From contig CAVZCJ010000003.1 in NCBI GenBank assembly GCA_963773625.1, forward strand, positions 62,001 through 126,000: DNA of 64,000 nt, in the 5' to 3' direction. The stretch is from DATARH01 sp963773625. GTDB taxonomy: Bacteria; Pseudomonadota; Alphaproteobacteria; ATCC43930; CGMCC-115725. A model generated the notes under the pieces. The model was not told where the DNA came from and did no database searches. It was given only the letters and a program-made list of their open reading frames with translations. Positions 30,338-42,110 of this stretch are shown one piece after another. Position 1 is the stretch's first letter. Every line of letters starts with the position of its first letter. Position numbers and translations under genes: made by a program.

Positions 30338-30394
30338 ATGCCCAACCCGACTCTCGACAGTAACGCCCGCCTGGGCGAAGGTAGCGCGCGATGA
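30338..30394 (+). CDS. possible 18-codon upstream ORF coupled to DAHP synthase
   Basis: An ATG at 30338 preceded by a strong GGAGGTGTGCC ribosome binding site opens 18 codons that end in TGA overlapping the DAHP synthase start (ATGA at 30391). The synthase ATG itself has no good site of its own, so ribosomes finishing this mini-frame could reinitiate there. Alternatively an indel error hides a longer N-terminus of the synthase. I cannot tell which. The peptide sequence is not recognisable. Confidence 0.4.
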   Translation: MPNPTLDSNARLGEGSAR

Positions 30395-31787
30395 GCAAGA
30401 AATGGTCGCCTGAGAGCTGGCGCGGCCTGCCGATCCGGCAGGTTCCGGGCTACAAGGACGAGGCCGCGCTGAAGCGCGTCGAAGCGACGCTGCGCAACTA
30501 TCCGCCGCTGGTTTTCGCCGGCGAGGCGCGGCGGCTTGCAGGACCGGCTGGCGGATGTCGCCGCCGGCAAGGCGTTCCTGCTGCAGGGCGGCGATTGCGC
30601 CGAGAGCTTCGCCGAGTTCCACCCCAACAACATCCGCGACATGTTCAAGGTGCTGCTGCAGATGGCGGTGGTGCTGACCTTCGGCGGCGGCGGTGCCGGT
30701 GGTGAAGGTGGGGCGGATGGCCGGCCAGTTCGCCAAGCCGCGCTCGTCCGACGTCGAGAAGCAGGGCGAGCGTGACCCTGCCGTCCTATCGCGGCGACAT
30801 CATCAACAGCCTCGATTTCGACGCCGGCGGGGCGCGAGCCCGACCCGGCGCGGATGATCCAGGCCTACAGCCAGTCGGCCGCGACCTTGAATCTGCTGCG
30901 CGCCTTCGCCCAGGGCGGTTATGCCGATCTGCACCGCGTCCACGCGTGGAACCAGGATTTTGTCGCGGACTCGCCGCAGGGGGAGCGATACCGCGAGCTC
31001 GCCGACCGGCTGACCGAGACGCTCAATTTCATGGAGGCGTGCGGCCTCACCTCGGAGACCACGCCGCAAATCCGCGAGACCGAGTTCTACACCTCGCACG
31101 AGGCGCTGTTCCTCGCTTACGAGGAGGCGCTGACCCGCGTCGATTCGACGACCGACCAGTGGTACGACTGCTCGGCGCATCTGGTGTGGATCGGCGACCG
31201 CACCCGCCAGGCCGACGGTGCGCATGTCGAGTTCATGCGCGGGATCAAGAACCCGATCGGGATGAAATGCGGGCCGACGCCTCGAACATGACGACCTGCT
31301 GCGGCTGATCGACAAGCTCAACCCGAAGAACGTGCCCGGCAGGCTGACGCTAATCACCCGCATGGGCGCGGACAAGGTGGCGGAAAAGCTGCCGCCGCTG
31401 ATCCGCGCGGTCGAGCGCGAGGGCAAGAAGGTGGTGTGGTGCATCGACCCGATGCACGGCAACACCACGACCGCCTCGGGCGGGCTCAAGACCCGGCATT
31501 TCGACAAGATCCTCGCCGAGCTGCACGGCGCCTTCCAGGTGCATGCGGCGGAGGGGAGCCACGCCGGCGGGGTGCATTTCGAGCTGACCGGGCAGAACGT
31601 CACCGAGTGCCTCGGCGGCGCGCAGGAGATCAGCGAAGAAGTGCTGAGCCACCGCTACCTGACGCATTGCGACCCGCGGCTCAACGCCAGCCAGGCGCTC
31701 GAATTGGCCTTCGAGATCGCCGAGGCGCTGAAGAAGGGCCGGCAGGCCAATGCCGGGTTCGGCGCGCACCGCCTGGCGGCGAAGTGA
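30391..31787 (+). CDS. class II 3-deoxy-7-phosphoheptulonate (DAHP) synthase (five frame changes)
   Basis: This enzyme condenses phosphoenolpyruvate and erythrose-4-phosphate, the first step of the shikimate pathway. Class II (plant-like) blocks: KWSPESWRGLPIRQVPGY, YPPLVFAGEAR, FLLQGGDCAESFAEFH (metal Cys), KVGRMAGQFAKPRSS, DYHGD-like PSYRGDIINS, EALFLAYEEALTR, SAHLVWIGDRTRQ, GIKNPIGMKCGP, VVWCIDPMHGNT, EGSHAGGVHFELTGQNVTEC and HYLTHCDPRLN-type end. Frame changes lie near 30536, 30690, 30770, 30833 and 31275. The corrected protein is about 465 residues. The ATG at 30391 gives the usual N-terminus. Expression should be set by the Phe-Trp-Tyr attenuator upstream. Confidence 0.94.
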
Positions 31788-31794
31788 GCCATCG

Positions 31795-32943
31795 GTGGCG
31801 AATGATGCTTCAGGCCCGGTAGCGGCGCCGCTCGAAGCGGCGCTGGCGGCGCATACCGACAGCTACTTCCTGAAGACCAAGGCGATCGTCGAGAAATTCG
31901 GCGATCGCCAGCGCCACCTATGCGGTGTTCATGCGCCGCCCGGTGATCTCGACCCCACGGCTGGCGATCGAGTTTCTCGAAACCATGGCGGCCGCGCGCG
32001 GCGTCAAGTTCGAGATCGAGCTCAACCATCCGGAAGCGACGCTGGTCGGCGCCGGCCAGCCGATCCTCTACGTGAGCGGCCCGCTCTATCACCTGGTCGA
32101 TCTCGAGACGCTGATGCTGCAAAAGCTGGGGCCGGCTTGCGTCGCCGCCTACAACGCCTCGGCGATGTGCGCCGACCTGCCCAAGGTCGCGTTCCTGGCG
32201 ATGGACGCGCGGCATTGCGCCGGCGCCGAGATGGCCGAGATGATGGCCTATGCCGCCGCGGTCGGTTCGGCCTATGCCAAGAAGGTCGCCGGCGCGGTCG
32301 GCTTTATCGGCTGCGCCGCCGACGCGACCGCGCCCTATTTCGGTCAGACGAAGGGCATCGGCACGATGCCGCACGCCCTGATCGGCTATGCCGGCTCGAC
32401 CCTGCGCGCGGCCGAGATGTTCCGCGAGACCTTCCCCGACGAGGCGCTGACAGTGCTCGTCGATTATTTCGGCCGCGAGACCAGCGATGCGGTCGAAGTG
32501 TGCCGGCGGTTTCCCGATCTGGCCGAGAGCGGCAAGCTCGCCTTCCGCATGGACACGCCGGGCGGGCGCTATTGCGAGGGGCTCGACCTCGGCTCGTCCT
32601 ACGCCATCCTCGAGGCGCCATGCGCCGCAATCGATCCGCGGCTACCGCACCGAGGAGGAGCTGCGCTACCTGGTCGGCACCGGGGTCACGGCGGCGGCGC
32701 TGTGGCAAATGCGCCTCAGTGCTCAACGAGGCCGGCTTTCCCAAGGCGCGCATCGTCGCCAGCTCGGGGTTCGGCCCGGAGAAATGCCGGATGATGGCGG
32801 CCGCCAGCGCGCCGATCGACGCCATCGGCACCGGCTCCTATCTGCCCGAGGCCTGGCGCGAGACCTACGCCACCGCCGACATCATCGCCTTCGACGGCAA
32901 GCCGATGGTCAAGGTCGGCCGCGAATTCCTGCTGCGCAAATGA
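31795..32943 (+). CDS. nicotinate phosphoribosyltransferase-like enzyme (three frameshifts)
   Basis: This looks like a PncB-type enzyme that joins nicotinate to PRPP in NAD salvage. Blocks: LAAHTDSYFLKTKAIVEKFG (N-terminal substrate region), VFMRRPVISTPRLAIEFLE, VSGPLYHLVDLETLMLQKLG, FLAMDARHCAGAEMAEMMAY, FIGCAADATAPYFG, GTMPHALIGYAGST (phosphate loop) and SGFGPEKCRMM with the final GTGSYLPEA. The GTG at 31795 is 7 bases after the DAHP synthase stop, so both share the attenuated transcript. Extra bases near 31905, 32635 and 32720 split it. Corrected length is about 380 residues, slightly shorter than bacterial PncB, so a related ring-substrate phosphoribosyltransferase is possible. Confidence 0.78.
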   Translation: MANDASGPVAAPLEAALAAHTDSYFLKTKAIVEKFGDRQRHLCGVHAPPGDLDPTAGDRVSRNHGGRARRQVRDRAQPSGSDAGRRRPADPLRERPALSPGRSRDADAAKAGAGLRRRLQRLGDVRRPAQGRVPGDGRAALRRRRDGRDDGLCRRGRFGLCQEGRRRGRLYRLRRRRDRALFRSDEGHRHDAARPDRLCRLDPARGRDVPRDLPRRGADSARRLFRPRDQRCGRSVPAVSRSGRERQARLPHGHAGRALLRGARPRLVLRHPRGAMRRNRSAATAPRRSCATWSAPGSRRRRCGKCASVLNEAGFPKARIVASSGFGPEKCRMMAAASAPIDAIGTGSYLPEAWRETYATADIIAFDGKPMVKVGREFLLRK

Positions 32944-33415
32944 TCTTTTTCAGCGAGAGCGCGCTCATCGAGCCGAGCCGCCATCCCGAGTGGGACGAGT
33001 GGTACAAGGGCCACCTCGCGGCGATGGCCTCGGTGCCGGGCGTGCTATCGGCGCAGCGCTTCGCGGCGCTCCAGCCCGGCGTGCCGCCGTCGCTGGCGAT
33101 GTATACGGTGGCGTCGCCGGCGGTGTTCGAGAGCGAGGTTTATCTGCAGCGTGCGCGGCATGGGGCCGTGGGTCGGCCTGGTCGACGAAACCCAGCATCG
33201 CCGCAATCTGTTCGACGGGCTCGACGCCGCGCCCGCGGTCGAGCCTGGGCAGGTGCTCGCCGTCGCCGACCGCGCCGCGCCGGATCGCAAAGGCCTGGAA
33301 CTGGCTGCGTAGCGCCGGGCTCGATCGCTCGACCCCTTATCGCGGGATCGCCGTGTTCCCCGATGCGGCGAGCGCCCGCCGGGCATTTCGTGGCGCGGTG
33401 GCGCTCTATCGGCCG
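32940..33415 (+). CDS. small protein of probable dimeric alpha+beta barrel type (frameshifted, end uncertain)
   Basis: The ATG at 32940 overlaps the previous stop (ATGA). The N-terminus (EPSRHPEWDEWYKGHLAAMA, GVLSAQRFAAL) has the look of ABM/EthD-like barrel proteins that handle small aromatic or quinone compounds. After a shift near 33148 the chain continues RGMGPWVGLVDETQHRRNLF, and after another near 33300 with LDRSTPYRGIAVFPDAAS and ALYRPVTAVYA. Its end cannot be fixed, since the last frame runs on into the GNAT gene; about 160 residues is likely. The function is unknown; the family idea rests on pattern only. Confidence 0.5.
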
Positions 33416-34153
33416 GTGACCGCGGTCTACGCCGGCGCCCCGGAGCCGCGGCGCAACCAGTTCGGCCAACCGATCGGCTGGCACATCACCCCCGATTGGA
33501 AGCCGGCGCAGAAGCCGCCGTTAACACCGATGGCGGGCCGCCTGGCGATCGTCGAGCCGCTGGACGCCGAGCGCCACGCCGCCGATTTGTTCGCCGCCAA
33601 TGCGCTCGACCGCGAAGGCCGCAACTTTACCTATTATCCCTACGGCCCGTTCGCGACGCTCGACGAGTACCGCGCCTGGGTCGAGAGCGTTACCGTCAAC
33701 GGCGAGCCGAACCGGCTGTTCCACGCGATCATCGACAAGGCCACGGGCAAGGCGGTCGGCGTCGCCTGCTACGCCAACATCACCCCGGCGATGGGGGTGA
33801 TCGAGGTCGCAGCGCTCGTATTCAGCCCGCTGCTGCAGCGCAAGCCCGCCGCGACCGAGGCGCACTACCTGATGATGCGCCGCGCCTTCGACGAACTCGG
33901 TTATCGCCGCTACGAGTGGAAATGCGACTCGCACAATATGCCGAGCCGGGCCGCCGCGCTGCGTCTCGGTTTCACCTATGAGGGGATGTTCCGCCAAGCG
34001 ATGGTGGTGCGCGGACGCAACCGCGACTCGATGTATTTTTCGATTACCGACCGCGAATGGCCGCGCATTAAAGCGGCGTTCGAGCGCTGGCTCGATCCGG
34101 CGAATTTCGATGCCGAGGGCCGGCAGCGGGCGAGCCTGGCGAGCCTCAGGTAG
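33416..34153 (+). CDS. GNAT-family acetyltransferase, RimJ/RimL type
   Basis: The core begins with NQFGQPIGW and LTPMAGRLAIVEPLDAERHA, the usual N-terminus of the COG1670 group, followed by FTYYPYGPFATLDEYRAWV, AVGVACYANITPAMGVIEVA, FDELGYRRYEWKCDSHNMPS and the C-terminal LRLGFTYEGMFRQAMVVRGR. The GTG at 33416 is the first plausible start, but the frame is open upstream, so it might begin elsewhere or be a continuation of the preceding gene. Length is about 245 residues. Relatives acetylate ribosomal protein N-termini or small amines; the acceptor here is unknown. It ends next to the converging PrsW stop. Confidence 0.82.
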   Translation: MTAVYAGAPEPRRNQFGQPIGWHITPDWKPAQKPPLTPMAGRLAIVEPLDAERHAADLFAANALDREGRNFTYYPYGPFATLDEYRAWVESVTVNGEPNRLFHAIIDKATGKAVGVACYANITPAMGVIEVAALVFSPLLQRKPAATEAHYLMMRRAFDELGYRRYEWKCDSHNMPSRAAALRLGFTYEGMFRQAMVVRGRNRDSMYFSITDREWPRIKAAFERWLDPANFDAEGRQRASLASLR

Positions 34154-35432
34154 TCAGCACCATTCCTCTTCCGGTTTGGCGCGCGGATCGGCGCCGATCT
34201 CGGTCGAGGTGACGAGGATCGCACCCGATTGCGTGCCGAAGACGAGCCGCGTTCCGGCGATGAGCCGTACCGTGCCGGCGGGCTCGATATTGCGCACGGT
34301 GCCGTCGGGCAGCACCGCTTCCCAGATGTTTTTCGACAGATTGCGCAGTACCAGCAGTGACGGGTCGCTCGGGTGCACGCGGACTTCGCCGACGATGCCA
34401 TCGGGTCCCGGGGCGCTGAGGCAGGGGATGTCGCGCGCGGTCAGGTGCGTCGTCTCGGTCAGGGGGACGCGCTTGCCGCCGATCGCCAGCCAGAAATCGC
34501 CGGGCAGCGCCGGCATTTGCGGCAACGGCTCAACCTCCGGCGCGCGGTAGGGCAACAGCGTGCCGAACGGCCAAAGAAATTCGCGCTCGGGCGAGATTTC
34601 GCGCGCCTTGAAGATCGCCGAGCCGAGCACGACGAACGAGACGATCGCGAGAACGGTCTCGTGGATCGGGCTGATGATCGACAAGGTGCCGCCATAGAAG
34701 CGCATCGAGTCGTAGAGGTCGTGCAACAGGTTGGCGATGCCGAAGCCAATCAGCACGGCGATGGCGGCGGGCACGATCCGGCGATGACGCAGCGCCGCGA
34801 GCCCGATGAAATAGCCGAAGATTCCCGGCGTAACCGATATGGCTGAACACATTGATGAGCAGGCGTGGCGTACTGATAAGCGCGCCATACGCGGGCACGT
34901 AGATGAACATCGTCTCGAGAAAGGCGAAACCGCTCGCCGACGCCGCGGCGAGCAGGATGCCGTCGAGCGGCTCGCGCAGCCCGTATTTTCGCTGCCGCTG
35001 ATGCGACAGCAACAGACCGAACCCGAGCACCAAGGCGAGCGGCAACGCCTTGACCAACTCCTCGACGAGCCCCGGCGCGATCAGCGATGGCAGGAATTTT
35101 TCGGCGGCGACGATCGCCGGGCTCAGCAAAAAGTCGAGGAAGAAGGCGAGAACGGCGATCAGCAGCAGGTACGGGAAGGGCATCTTCTTGCCGCACCAGA
35201 GATAGGCCAGATAGAGGTTGGTCAGCGAGATCAGCCCGGCGAGGCACCAGAAGAACCCGGTCTCGCTATCGATCGAGGCGAATACCAGCAGCACAGCGGT
35301 GAAGATCGCCAGCACCACCCCGGGCCACAGGAAGGCGCGCCGGCGGAGATCGCCGAAGGAGGTCAGAAAAGGCAGCAGGTCGGCGCGCGAAATCTCGCCG
35401 CTCTCGCTGCTGTTGACGGGATCAAAGGTCAT
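34154..35432 (-). CDS. PrsW-family intramembrane metalloprotease with FHA-like tail (one frameshift)
   Basis: PrsW proteases cleave membrane proteins such as anti-sigma factors. About eight helices are visible. The family motifs are GLVEELVKALP (EExxK), FAFLETMFIYVPAYG (FxxxE) and NVFSHIGYAG with LLHDLYD (metal-binding His). A one-base change near 34840 breaks the frame between NVFSHIGYAG and IFGYFIGLAALRHRR. After the membrane part a soluble tail of about 120 residues (EVRVHPSDPSLLVLRNLS, AGTVRLIAGTRLVFG) resembles an FHA domain, which would bind phosphothreonine. Corrected length is about 425 residues. The ATG at 35432 is used. The tail domain is an inference. Confidence 0.83.
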
Positions 35433-35519
35433 CTGGCGTGGTTGAAGGCGATACGGTCACCGCAAATGCAAGGGTCATGCTAGTCTGCGCTCCAAAGCGT
35501 GGCAATCGCACCTACGGGG

Positions 35520-36746
35520 ATGGTATCCGCCTATTTCAAAGCCTTCGCCGCCGGCCGGCCCATCGCTCGCCCGGCGGTGCCGCCGTTGTCGCTAATCGCG
35601 GCGGCGACGGCGATCGGCTTTGCCTCGCTCCATATGGTGACGCCAGCCCTGCCATTGCTGGCGACCGTGTTCGATCGACCCGCGGCGCAGGTCCAGCTGG
35701 TCCTCACCCTCTATTTCCTTGGCATCGCCGCCGGCCAGCTGTTCTACGGCCCGGTCTCCGATCGCTTTGGCCGACGTCCGGTGCTGCTAGCCGGTCTGCT
35801 GCTGTTCATGGGCGGTACCGTGCTGTGCGGCGCGGCGCCATCACTCCCGCTGCTGATCGCCGGCCGGGTGGCGCAAGCCGTGGGAGCCTGCGCGGGTCTC
35901 GTGCTTGGACGCGCGATCATCCGCGATGTCTACGACCGCGAAGGCTCGGCGCGCGGCATCGCGCTGGTCATGATGGCGATGTCTCTGGCGCCGGCGGTAA
36001 GCCCGGCGATCGGCGCCTATGTCAGCGAGTGGTTCGGCTGGCGCGCGATGTTCGTGCTGCTGGGCGGGTTTGGCGCGATCGTTCTGGGCTGGACCGGGTT
36101 GCGCCTCGCCGAAACCCTGCGCCAGCCGGTTCCCCTCAACGTCGGCGCGATCAGCCGTTCCTACGGCATGTTGCTGCGCTCGCCGGCCTTTGTCTGTTTC
36201 GCCTTGTGCACCGCTTTTACCAGCGCGTCGTGGTTCACCTTCATCGCCACCGCGCCCTATCTGATGTCGCAGACGCTCCACCGGCCGCCCTCCGCCTATG
36301 GGCTGATGATCATGCTGCCGATGGCGGCCTATATCCTTGGCAATGCCGCCGCGGCCCGGCTCACGCGCCGAGCGGGCACAGCGGGCCTGGTGGTCTGGGG
36401 CGTTTCGCTCTCGCTGCTGTCGGGCCTTTGGATGCTGCTCTGGTGCGTCTGGCCCGGGCTTAGCCCGTGGACGCTGTTCGTGCCGATGGCGGCTAGCTCG
36501 ATCGGCAACGGGCTCAGTCAGCCGGTGGCGATGGGGGCGGGGCTTAGCGTCTATCCGCAGGTCGCCGGCACCGCCTCCGGCCTTATCGGCTTCCTGCAGA
36601 TGGCAATTTCCGCGATGGGGACATTGGCGGTCGGGCTGTTGCCACACGAGGGTCCCTTCGCGATGGCCGGCGTGGTGCTGGTGACGCAGATCGTCGCCTT
36701 TGTCCTCGGCGCGATCGCGGTGCGTCTACCGGCTACCGCTCACTAG
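35520..36746 (+). CDS. Bcr/CflA-family multidrug efflux MFS transporter
   Basis: This is an intact 12-helix drug:H+ antiporter of about 408 residues. Typical parts are HMVTPALPLLATVF in helix 1, the motif GPVSDRFGRRPVLLAG between helices 2 and 3, RVAQAVGACAGLVLGRAIIRD in helix 4 (motif C-like region) and SPAIGAYVSEWFGWRAMFVLL. Bcr/CflA members export bicyclomycin, chloramphenicol, sulfonamides or cysteine. Substrate cannot be assigned. The ATG at 35520 is preferred over a GTG 21 bases upstream, since it leaves a short hydrophilic N-terminus. It diverges from prsW with an 87-base gap. Confidence 0.9.
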   Translation: MVSAYFKAFAAGRPIARPAVPPLSLIAAATAIGFASLHMVTPALPLLATVFDRPAAQVQLVLTLYFLGIAAGQLFYGPVSDRFGRRPVLLAGLLLFMGGTVLCGAAPSLPLLIAGRVAQAVGACAGLVLGRAIIRDVYDREGSARGIALVMMAMSLAPAVSPAIGAYVSEWFGWRAMFVLLGGFGAIVLGWTGLRLAETLRQPVPLNVGAISRSYGMLLRSPAFVCFALCTAFTSASWFTFIATAPYLMSQTLHRPPSAYGLMIMLPMAAYILGNAAAARLTRRAGTAGLVVWGVSLSLLSGLWMLLWCVWPGLSPWTLFVPMAASSIGNGLSQPVAMGAGLSVYPQVAGTASGLIGFLQMAISAMGTLAVGLLPHEGPFAMAGVVLVTQIVAFVLGAIAVRLPATAH

Positions 36747-36799
36747 GATTCGGCCGCCTGGGCGGCTAAAGATCGATTCTTCCCTCCCGGAGGCTTGCG

Positions 36800-38134
<1,335 letters not shown>

Positions 38135-38365
38135 ACACGACGTCGGACGCGCTCGGCTGGCAGCTGAGGCGCGTTGCAACCGGTACGCGCGTGTTAATGC
38201 TTCCTCAATGCGGACGCGGCCTAATGCGAGATTGACTAGGTATCGCTGCGGACGCCGAGCAAATGAGTCTTAGGCAGGCAGGCTGCTACAGGAAGGAATC
38301 GACGGATTGCCGTCGCGGCTTCTCCTCGCCCGCGGCCTGGTGCTCGCGGCAAAGTTGATGACGGC

Positions 38366-39559
<1,194 letters not shown>

Positions 39560-39563
<4 letters not shown>

Positions 39564-40564
39564 CTCACCCCACCCCATTTCTGCCGCCAGCTGGGAAATC
39601 CGCCGAGCGGCGCGGCGGCCACCACCCCACGCATGATCGCCCGCGCCAGGCAATCGGCTGCGGCCGACCCAACCCGGGTCAGCGCCTCGGGGCCGATCGG
39701 CGCGCCGGCGCCGGTGGAGAGGGCGAAGACGGTATCGCCATCGAACGGCGTGTGCGCCGGGCGGATCGCCCGCGTCAGCCCGTCCTGCGCCATGATCGCG
39801 AGGCGCCGACAGGAATTCTTGTCGAGAGGCGCGTCGGTTGCGACGAGCGCGATCGTCGTGTTGGCGCCAGCCAGCAGAGAACCGCACGCCGAAAAATCGT
39901 CAAGGTCGAGCGGGTGGTCGGGGATTGCCGGCTGGGGGGCGATCTCACCGCTCAGCGCCAAGTCGGCAGCCCAGAACCGGCCGCAATCCGGCCGCACCAC
40001 GCCGCCAACGCAGTTGACGGCGACGATCGCGCCGACCGTCACGCCGTCGACCAAACGCACAGAGGCGCTGCCGAGACCGCCTTTCAGGGCTCCGGCCGTG
40101 GCGCCCAGCCCGGCCCCGGCATTGCCGAGCGCGAAATCCTTGCCGGCGGCGCCGGTCGCCGCATAGCCAAGCCGGCGATGCGGCGGCTCGCCCGTCCAGT
40201 GACGGCGGCCCGGGAGGCCAAGGTCGAAGAGGATCGCCGCCGGCACAATCGGCACGCGCGCCGCGCCGACGGCAAAGCCGCGCCCGCACGCGGCGAGAAA
40301 ATCCATTGCGCCGCTGGCCGCGTCGAGACCGAAGGCGGAGCCGCCCGACAGCACCACCGCGTCGACCCGGTCGACCAACGTTCCGGCGGCTAATAGCTCG
40401 GTTTCGCGGCTGCCGGGCGCCCCGCCGCGCACATCGACGGCGGCGATCGCCGGCTGCTCGGCGACGATCACCGTCGTCCCGGTGATTGCCGCCGAATCCT
40501 CGGCCTGGCCGACGAGGATGCCGGGAACGTCGGTGATCAGGTTGCGCGGGCCTGACGTCGCCAT
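39560..40564 (-). CDS. P1-family (S58/DmpA-type) peptidase
   Basis: These self-cleaving Ntn-hydrolases act as L-aminopeptidase/D-esterase or beta-peptidyl aminopeptidase. The 334-residue product is intact: NLITDVPGILVGQAED at the start, the DVRGGAPGSRET loop, VVLSGGSAFGLDAASG, GKDFALGNAGAGLGATAG and the autocleavage region ANTTIALVATDAPL, where the Thr would become the nucleophile. The ATG at 40564 is used. Its stop (CTA on the plus strand, 39560-39562) overlaps the converging kinase stop (TAG, 39561-39563) in a shared CTAG. It diverges from the amidohydrolase gene by 40 bases. Confidence 0.9.
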
Positions 40565-40604
40565 GCCATCGATATAGCATGGCGCATCCACGGGAGAACG
40601 TCCG

Positions 40605-42044
40605 TTGCCGACGACAGTGATCCGTAACATCGACTGGGTGATCGCCTGGGACGAGAAGGCCGGCCGTCACGTTTACCGCCGCGGCGTCGACCTTGCGTTC
40701 GCCGGAGGGGACATCGTCTTTCTCGGGCCGGGCTATGCCGGGGCGGCCGATAGGGTCATCGACGGCGCCGGCTTGATGGTGATGCCGGGGCTCATCGACA
40801 TCCACTCGCACCCGCATCACGAGCCGCTTTATCGCGGCATCCGCGAGGAGCACGGCGTCGCCAATATGCACATGACCGGGCTTTACGAGCGCGGCCAGGC
40901 ATTTCCGGCGCCCGACGACGAGGCCCGCGCCGCCGGCGCCGAGTTCGCCTATTGCGAATTACTGCTCGGCGGCGTCACCTCGCTGGTCGATATCTCGGCG
41001 CCGTGGGACGGCTGGGTCGAGCTCTTCGCGAAGAGCGGCATGCGCGGCTTTCTCGCGCCGGGCTACGCCTCGGCGCGATGGTTCCTCGAAAACGACCTTG
41101 GGCCGAGCTACGACTGGAACGAACCGCGTGGCCGTGCCGGGTTCGAGCGGGCGCTCCGCGTCATCGACCAGGCGCTGGCGCATCCCAGCGGGCGGCTCTC
41201 CGGCGTCGTCTCGCCGATGCAGATCGACACGTGCAGCGAGGGGTTGTTGCGCGACAGCCGCGACGCGGCGCGCGAGCGAGGCCTGCCGTTCACCGCGCAT
41301 TGCTCGCAGAGCGTCAACGAGGTGCGCGAGATGATCCGCCGCCACGGCATGACGCCGATCCAATGGGCGGACCGGCTCGGTCTGCTGGGCTCGGGAACGA
41401 TCCTCGGCCACGCGCTCTATCTCGACACTCATTCCTGGGTGCGCTGGCACACCAAGAATGATCTGCGGCTGCTCGGGGAGAGCGGCACGGCGGTCGCGCA
41501 TTGTCCGACCCCATTCGCCCGCTATGGCCATGTCATGGAGCATTTCGGCGCCTATCTCGGCGCGGGGGCGGTGATGGGCATGGGCACCGATTGCAGCCCG
41601 CACAACCTCGTCGAGGAGATGCGCAAGGCCTCGGTACTGGCGCGCATCGCGGCGCGCGACATCCACGCGGTCGACATCGGCGACTTCATTCATGCCGCGA
41701 CTGTTGGCGGCGCGACGGCGCTGCTGCGCGACGATATCGGCCGGCTGGCGGTCGGCAAGAAGGCCGATCTGGTGCTGGTCGATCTCGCCTGCCCGCAGAT
41801 GCAGCCGGCGCGCGACCCGCTGCGCAGCTTCGTCTATCACGCCGCCGACCGGGCAGTGCGCGACGTCTTTGTCGATGGCGTGCAGGTGGTGGCCGATCAC
41901 CGCGTCCTCACCCTCGATCAAGCGGATGCGGCGGCACGACTTACCGTGGCGCAGGAGCGCATGGAGGCTGCCGCACCGCAGCACGACTACCTGCGCCGCA
42001 GGGCCGAGGAGATCACGCCGCTGAGCCTTCCGATGGCCGAATGA
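40605..42044 (+). CDS. amidohydrolase (cytosine deaminase / chlorohydrolase-like)
   Basis: This is a metal-dependent hydrolase of the TrzN/AtzA/SsnA/guanine-deaminase branch, 479 residues and intact. The metal site is visible: MPGLIDIHSHPHHEPL (HxH), AHCSQSVNE (His), then GHALYLDTHSW and the aspartate in MGMGTDCSPHNLVEE. The C-terminal IGRLAVGKKADLVLVDL is the usual closing strand. The start is TTG at 40605, with GGGAGA upstream. The next gene, 66 bases downstream, is a sugar-porter-type MFS importer, so the two may take up and deaminate or dechlorinate an N-heterocycle. That link is inference. Confidence 0.87.
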   Translation: MPTTVIRNIDWVIAWDEKAGRHVYRRGVDLAFAGGDIVFLGPGYAGAADRVIDGAGLMVMPGLIDIHSHPHHEPLYRGIREEHGVANMHMTGLYERGQAFPAPDDEARAAGAEFAYCELLLGGVTSLVDISAPWDGWVELFAKSGMRGFLAPGYASARWFLENDLGPSYDWNEPRGRAGFERALRVIDQALAHPSGRLSGVVSPMQIDTCSEGLLRDSRDAARERGLPFTAHCSQSVNEVREMIRRHGMTPIQWADRLGLLGSGTILGHALYLDTHSWVRWHTKNDLRLLGESGTAVAHCPTPFARYGHVMEHFGAYLGAGAVMGMGTDCSPHNLVEEMRKASVLARIAARDIHAVDIGDFIHAATVGGATALLRDDIGRLAVGKKADLVLVDLACPQMQPARDPLRSFVYHAADRAVRDVFVDGVQVVADHRVLTLDQADAAARLTVAQERMEAAAPQHDYLRRRAEEITPLSLPMAE

Positions 42045-42110
42045 ACCGGCGCGAGAAATTGGTCGTCGTTTGCGGCGGCGACGGGACCAGCCGCGGGGCG
42101 TTATCGCGTT

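Noticed and set aside
39564..40393. Continuation of the histidine kinase frame past 39563
   Set aside because: After the extra T at 39372 this frame is out of register; the true frame ends at TAG 39563, and 39560-40564 is coding on the other strand.
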